Of a stretch of 15,973 nucleotides of DNA, positions 12,948 through 15,973 are shown piece by piece. The translations under genes and the position numbers were made by a program. The stretch's first letter is position 1. Every line of letters begins with the position of its first letter. The DNA is from Thermoplasmata archaeon (GTDB taxonomy: Archaea > Thermoplasmatota > Thermoplasmata > Thermoplasmatales > Thermoplasmataceae). Under the pieces are notes generated by a model. It was not told the origin of the DNA, did no database searches, and saw only the letters and a program-made list of their open reading frames with translations. The stretch is taken from the NCBI GenBank assembly GCA_021816385.1, contig JAKAYJ010000008.1:1-15973 (forward strand), given 5' to 3'.

Positions 12948-14177
12948 TTGTTAAAAATGAAATTTTTAGGAGGAGCAGAAGAAGTAGGTAGGCTAGGAAT
13001 AATAATCAATATGGACGATAAGGTTTTTCAGGTGGATTATGGAGTAATTCCAGAAAAACCACCACTATTTCCATTGCCACCAGAAAAGATTGATGGACTT
13101 TTTGTTACGCACTCACATCTGGATCATATAGGTGCATTACCTATGTATTACCAGAATGATGGTGTGGATATTTTTGCAACAGAAATGACATCAAACACAG
13201 CGAGGCCAATGCTTAACGATTCGATCAAGATAACTGCCATAGAAGGTTACGTGGAAAGATTCAATCGTGAGGATGTAGAAAAGATGTACACATTCATGAA
13301 TCAGACAAAATACAACGAGAAGATAGTTCTTGATGAAGTGAATGTCACACCATATTCCGCAGGACATATACCCGGTTCAACAATGTGGAAATTTGAGAAT
13401 TCTGATGAAGTAATGGTTACCGGTGACCTGTATACAGGAGATTCAAAACTCTTAACTGGGGCAAAACCGAGGAAGATAAGGAATCTTGTAATTGAGAGTA
13501 CATACGCCGGTAAGAATCACGAAGACAGAGAGGAAGTTAGAAAAAGATTGAGAGAAAGAGTATCTGAAATTGTAGAACATGGTGGAAAAGTAATACTTCC
13601 TTCATTTGCAATGGGAAGAATGCAGGAACTTATAATGTCCCTCTCTGACCTGCCTTACAAGATTGCAACAGATGGAATGGGCAACCTGATAACAAGCATT
13701 TATCTGAATACTCCCGGATACCTTAGATCTGACAGGGAATTCAGAAAATCTCTGTCCAGCGTAAAGGCGATAAGAGGCAAGAGGATGAGGGAGAACATAG
13801 ATTCTGCAGATGTAATCATTTCCACATCAGGCATGCTGGATGGTGGACCAGCACTCTCATACATAGAAAAGTATGTGCATGATGACAAAAGTGCCATTTT
13901 CATGACGGGATACCAGGTAGAGGGAACAAACGGCAGGAACCTTATGGAAAAAGGAACACTGAATCTATCGGGAGTAGAAGTAAAGCCTGATATGGCAGTG
14001 GAATTTTTCGATATGTCCGCTCACGCCGGTCACGATGAACTGGTCTCATTCATAAAGGGATGCCAGCCAGAGAACGTGATTCTATGTCATGGTGATCAGA
14101 GAGAGGCCATTGTGGATGATCTCGGGAATTACAACGTGATATTGCCATACAATGGAAAGGAATTCACAATAGACTGA
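12948..14177 (+). CDS. Beta-CASP metallo-beta-lactamase RNA nuclease (aCPSF2-like)
   Basis: Zinc-dependent RNase of the CPSF73/Ysh1 group, acting in RNA 3'-end processing or decay. Zinc motifs: His55-x-His57-x-Asp59-His60 (HSHLDH), His140 in SAGHIPGS, and Asp160 in VTGD. The beta-CASP motif A acid is Glu183 in IESTYA; motif B His359 is in SAHAGHDEL and motif C His381 in LCHGD. GYQVEGTNGR (321-330) is also typical. There are no KH domains, which separates it from aCPSF1; the 409-residue length fits aCPSF2-like proteins. An archaeal RNase J is the alternative. It starts two bases after mtnP, so both come from one transcript; a metabolic link between them is not obvious. Confidence 0.9.
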   Translation: MLKMKFLGGAEEVGRLGIIINMDDKVFQVDYGVIPEKPPLFPLPPEKIDGLFVTHSHLDHIGALPMYYQNDGVDIFATEMTSNTARPMLNDSIKITAIEGYVERFNREDVEKMYTFMNQTKYNEKIVLDEVNVTPYSAGHIPGSTMWKFENSDEVMVTGDLYTGDSKLLTGAKPRKIRNLVIESTYAGKNHEDREEVRKRLRERVSEIVEHGGKVILPSFAMGRMQELIMSLSDLPYKIATDGMGNLITSIYLNTPGYLRSDREFRKSLSSVKAIRGKRMRENIDSADVIISTSGMLDGGPALSYIEKYVHDDKSAIFMTGYQVEGTNGRNLMEKGTLNLSGVEVKPDMAVEFFDMSAHAGHDELVSFIKGCQPENVILCHGDQREAIVDDLGNYNVILPYNGKEFTID

Positions 14178-14196
14178 AAAATATACTCTCTTCTTT

Positions 14197-14799
14197 TCAT
14201 CCTAAAAGTGCTGTTACTGCGGTAATCATGAACTGTATCGCAAAAGCAGCAACAAAAAGACCGAAAATCCTGGTAATTGCTTTCATGGACTTATCGCCAA
14301 GTGCTTTTGATATTGGTGTAGCAAAGGAAAATAGGACGAGAACAACCACGAATATGATAACGACAGAAATAATGGTATAGCCCATGGAAACATAACTTTT
14401 TCTTGCCAGTATTATAACAAGGGAAATTGCACCAGGGCCAGCCAGTAATGGTGTTGCAAATGGAACAATTCCAAGGTCCGGGTTCTTGAAGGTCTTGCCC
14501 GTTGATTTCGGGCGATCTCCTTCTCTTACCATTTCAATTCCCATTATCAGTAGAATGATCCCTCCTGCAATCTCTATGGCGTTGATTGATATTCCCATTA
14601 AAGATAGTACATAATAACCGGCCACAGTAAAAAATACAAGTATGAGGTTTCCATAGATTAAAGCATCCTTGGCAGCAGTCCTTTTTTCCTGCTCGGAATA
14701 ATCTGATGTCATGGTAAGGAAAAGGGCCATGGTCCCAAAGGGGTCTATTACTATAAAAAGTGGAAAAAATACATCAACGAAAGATACTCCCAGGGACAT
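14197..14799 (-). CDS. MarC-family integral membrane protein (UPF0056)
   Basis: Six hydrophobic segments can be picked out (about residues 6-28, 44-66, 69-88, 110-130, 140-160 and 175-198), the MarC topology. The family signatures are FIVIDPFGTMALFL near the N-terminus and FATPLLAGPGAISLVI around residues 113-128, a repeat-like pair of Pro-Gly re-entrant motifs. The physiological substrate of the family is not established; the historic link to antibiotic resistance is doubtful. ATG 14799 is chosen over GTG 14805 because a TATA-like sequence lies about 20-25 bp upstream, pointing to a leaderless message. It converges on the beta-CASP gene with a 19-bp gap and is divergent from the sulfoquinovose synthase gene. 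Confidence 0.9.
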   Translation of the reverse strand: MSLGVSFVDVFFPLFIVIDPFGTMALFLTMTSDYSEQEKRTAAKDALIYGNLILVFFTVAGYYVLSLMGISINAIEIAGGIILLIMGIEMVREGDRPKSTGKTFKNPDLGIVPFATPLLAGPGAISLVIILARKSYVSMGYTIISVVIIFVVVLVLFSFATPISKALGDKSMKAITRIFGLFVAAFAIQFMITAVTALLG

Positions 14800-14811
14800 G
14801 TTCACCGATTG

Positions 14812-14827
14812 TATTTAAATATAATAC
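14812..14827 (-). promoter_or_regulatory. TATA-like box of the MarC gene
   Basis: GTATTATATTTAAATA on the minus strand, centred 20-25 bp before ATG 14799. Confidence 0.4.
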
Positions 14828-14887
14828 TTTTTCATAAATATACATTTTTGACGATTAATAACTTTATCCCGATCACTAATCAATTGG

Positions 14888-14900
14888 AATATATTATAAC
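14888..14900 (+). promoter_or_regulatory. TATA box of the sulfoquinovose synthase gene
   Basis: AATATATTATAAC is centred about 29 bp before ATG 14924; transcription would begin within a few bases of the start codon, and no Shine-Dalgarno is visible. Confidence 0.5.
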
Positions 14901-14923
14901 GAGGATTAACTTTCCCTAAAATA

Positions 14924-15973
14924 ATGAAAGTCGCAATACTTGGAATTGACGGTTACATAGGATGGCCACTGGCCATGAGGCTCATGAGCAGGGGACATGA
15001 GGTCATAGGCGTTGATTCACTTTACACAAGAAGGAGAGTTTCAGAGGTAAATTCTGATTCAGTCACGCCAATATCATCAATGGAAGATAGGATCAAAACA
15101 GCAGAAGAAAAGGGGCTTGGAAAAATAAAATTCTATAAGGGAGATGTGAACGATCCTGATTTTCTTTACAGGGTTGTCAGCGAAACAAAACCAGATGCTT
15201 TCGTGCATCTAGCAGAGCAGAGATCTGCACCCTACTCCATGATCGGACTGTCACAGGCAAGGGAGACGTTGATGCAGAACATGGGTGGCACACTAAACCT
15301 GGTTTATGCGATGAAGGATATTGTACCCAAAGCCCATCTGCTAAAGCTTGGAACCATGGGTGAATACGGTACACCGAATATTGATATTCCTGAGGGATTC
15401 TTCAATGTAAAATACAACGGCAGGGAAGATTATCTGCCTTTCCCAAAGTTTGCAGGTTCCTGGTACCACTGGAGCAAGGTGCATGATACAAACAACCTGA
15501 TGTTTGCAAACAGGGTGTGGAAGCTGAAGATAACAGATGTGATGCAGGGTGTGGTGTACGGCACGCAAACCAGTGAGATCAAAAAGTACGATCTCCATAC
15601 AAGATTTGATATTGATGAGGTATGGGGTACAGCACTGAACAGGTTCTGCACACAGGCTGTACTGGGTTATCCTCTGACAGCATACGGAAAAGGGAACCAG
15701 AGAAGGGGATTTCTTTCACTTGATGACAGCATTTCATGCCTTACACTGGGCATTGAGAAGGAGCCTGCAGATGGTGAGTACAGGGTATACAACCAGTTTG
15801 ACGAGCACTATTCCATCAACGAACTGACTGAACTTGTAAGCAGGAGAGCAAAGGCATTATTTGACAGGGATGTTGAAATAAGGCATTATCCCAATCCAAG
15901 GGTCGAAAAGGAGGATCACTATTACAATCCTGAACATAAAAAACTGAAAGAGCTTGGATATAAACCTGGCAGA
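14924..15973 (+). CDS. agl3: UDP-sulfoquinovose synthase (SQD1/Agl3 type), 3' end outside window
   Basis: NAD-dependent enzyme that converts UDP-glucose and sulfite to UDP-sulfoquinovose. It is an extended SDR: GIDGYIG (7-13) binds NAD and Asp31 fits NAD preference. Active-site Thr144, Tyr181 and Lys185 lie in KLGTMGEYGTPNIDIPEG and WYHWSK; from memory the plant SQD1 residues are Thr145, Tyr182 and Lys186, almost the same numbers. EQRSAPYSM (98-106), QGVVYG, GTALNRFC and YGKGNQRRGFLSLDD are SQD1-specific rather than general epimerase features. All 350 codons to the window edge are open; about 40-50 residues are missing. In Sulfolobus the homologue Agl3 feeds sulfoquinovose into S-layer N-glycans, and sulfonated sugars are reported in Thermoplasma glycans; a glycan role is thus inferred here. 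Confidence 0.92.
   Translation, partial: MKVAILGIDGYIGWPLAMRLMSRGHEVIGVDSLYTRRRVSEVNSDSVTPISSMEDRIKTAEEKGLGKIKFYKGDVNDPDFLYRVVSETKPDAFVHLAEQRSAPYSMIGLSQARETLMQNMGGTLNLVYAMKDIVPKAHLLKLGTMGEYGTPNIDIPEGFFNVKYNGREDYLPFPKFAGSWYHWSKVHDTNNLMFANRVWKLKITDVMQGVVYGTQTSEIKKYDLHTRFDIDEVWGTALNRFCTQAVLGYPLTAYGKGNQRRGFLSLDDSISCLTLGIEKEPADGEYRVYNQFDEHYSINELTELVSRRAKALFDRDVEIRHYPNPRVEKEDHYYNPEHKKLKELGYKPGR

Noticed and set aside
1..15973. CRISPR array, insertion sequence with terminal repeats, riboswitch or rRNA
   Set aside because: No regularly spaced repeats, no intact transposase, no known riboswitch core upstream of gcvPA or the que genes, and no rRNA-like sequence were seen on either strand.

Overview
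The window looks like chromosome of an acidophilic euryarchaeon of the order Thermoplasmatales (the Ferroplasma / Thermoplasma / Cuniculiplasma group). The reasons are: archaeal replication genes (PCNA, and a zinc-containing RPA with its COG3390-type partner); glycine decarboxylase split into two P-protein subunits; AT-rich DNA with AGA/AGG-dominated arginine codons; a tRNA-Arg(CCT) with no encoded CCA; TATA-like boxes about 25 bp upstream of leaderless-looking starts; and GGTG/GGAG-type Shine-Dalgarno sites within operons. The genus is an inference and cannot be fixed from the window.

Layout. (1) 1-900: 3' part of malate dehydrogenase, converging on a minus-strand three-gene operon (2926 to 920) that encodes a DECR1-like 2,4-dienoyl-CoA reductase, QueD and QueC, all overlapping by a few bases. 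(2) 2927-5409: an AT-rich accessory island. It has a 695-bp stretch without a convincing gene, then a minus-strand pair: an unrecognised helical protein (4429-5238) followed by a PIN-like nuclease gene cut by one in-frame amber codon (3622-4413). (3) 5410-6222: tRNA-Arg(CCT), nine bases from the end of the convergent PCNA gene. (4) 6357-10046: an unrecognised conserved-looking protein, then gcvPA-gcvPB with an ATGA overlap. (5) 10048-12005: minus-strand RPA and RPA-associated protein genes, ending one base from gcvPB. (6) 12181-14177: methylthioadenosine phosphorylase and a beta-CASP RNA nuclease in one operon. (7) 14197-14799: a MarC-family membrane protein on the minus strand. (8) 14924 to the window end: the 5' part of a UDP-sulfoquinovose synthase gene (SQD1/Agl3).

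How the genes fit together. Most of the window is housekeeping: central carbon (Mdh), one-carbon/glycine metabolism (GcvPA/GcvPB), methylthioadenosine salvage, tRNA modification (QueD and QueC make preQ0, the archaeosine precursor; the tRNA here has G15, the archaeosine site), DNA replication and repair (PCNA, RPA) and RNA processing (beta-CASP nuclease). The sulfoquinovose synthase suggests sulfonated sugars in surface glycans.

The parts most worth a second look are the accessory pair with its amber-interrupted PIN domain, the unexpected dienoyl-CoA reductase in the archaeosine operon, and the unusual base 55 of the tRNA.
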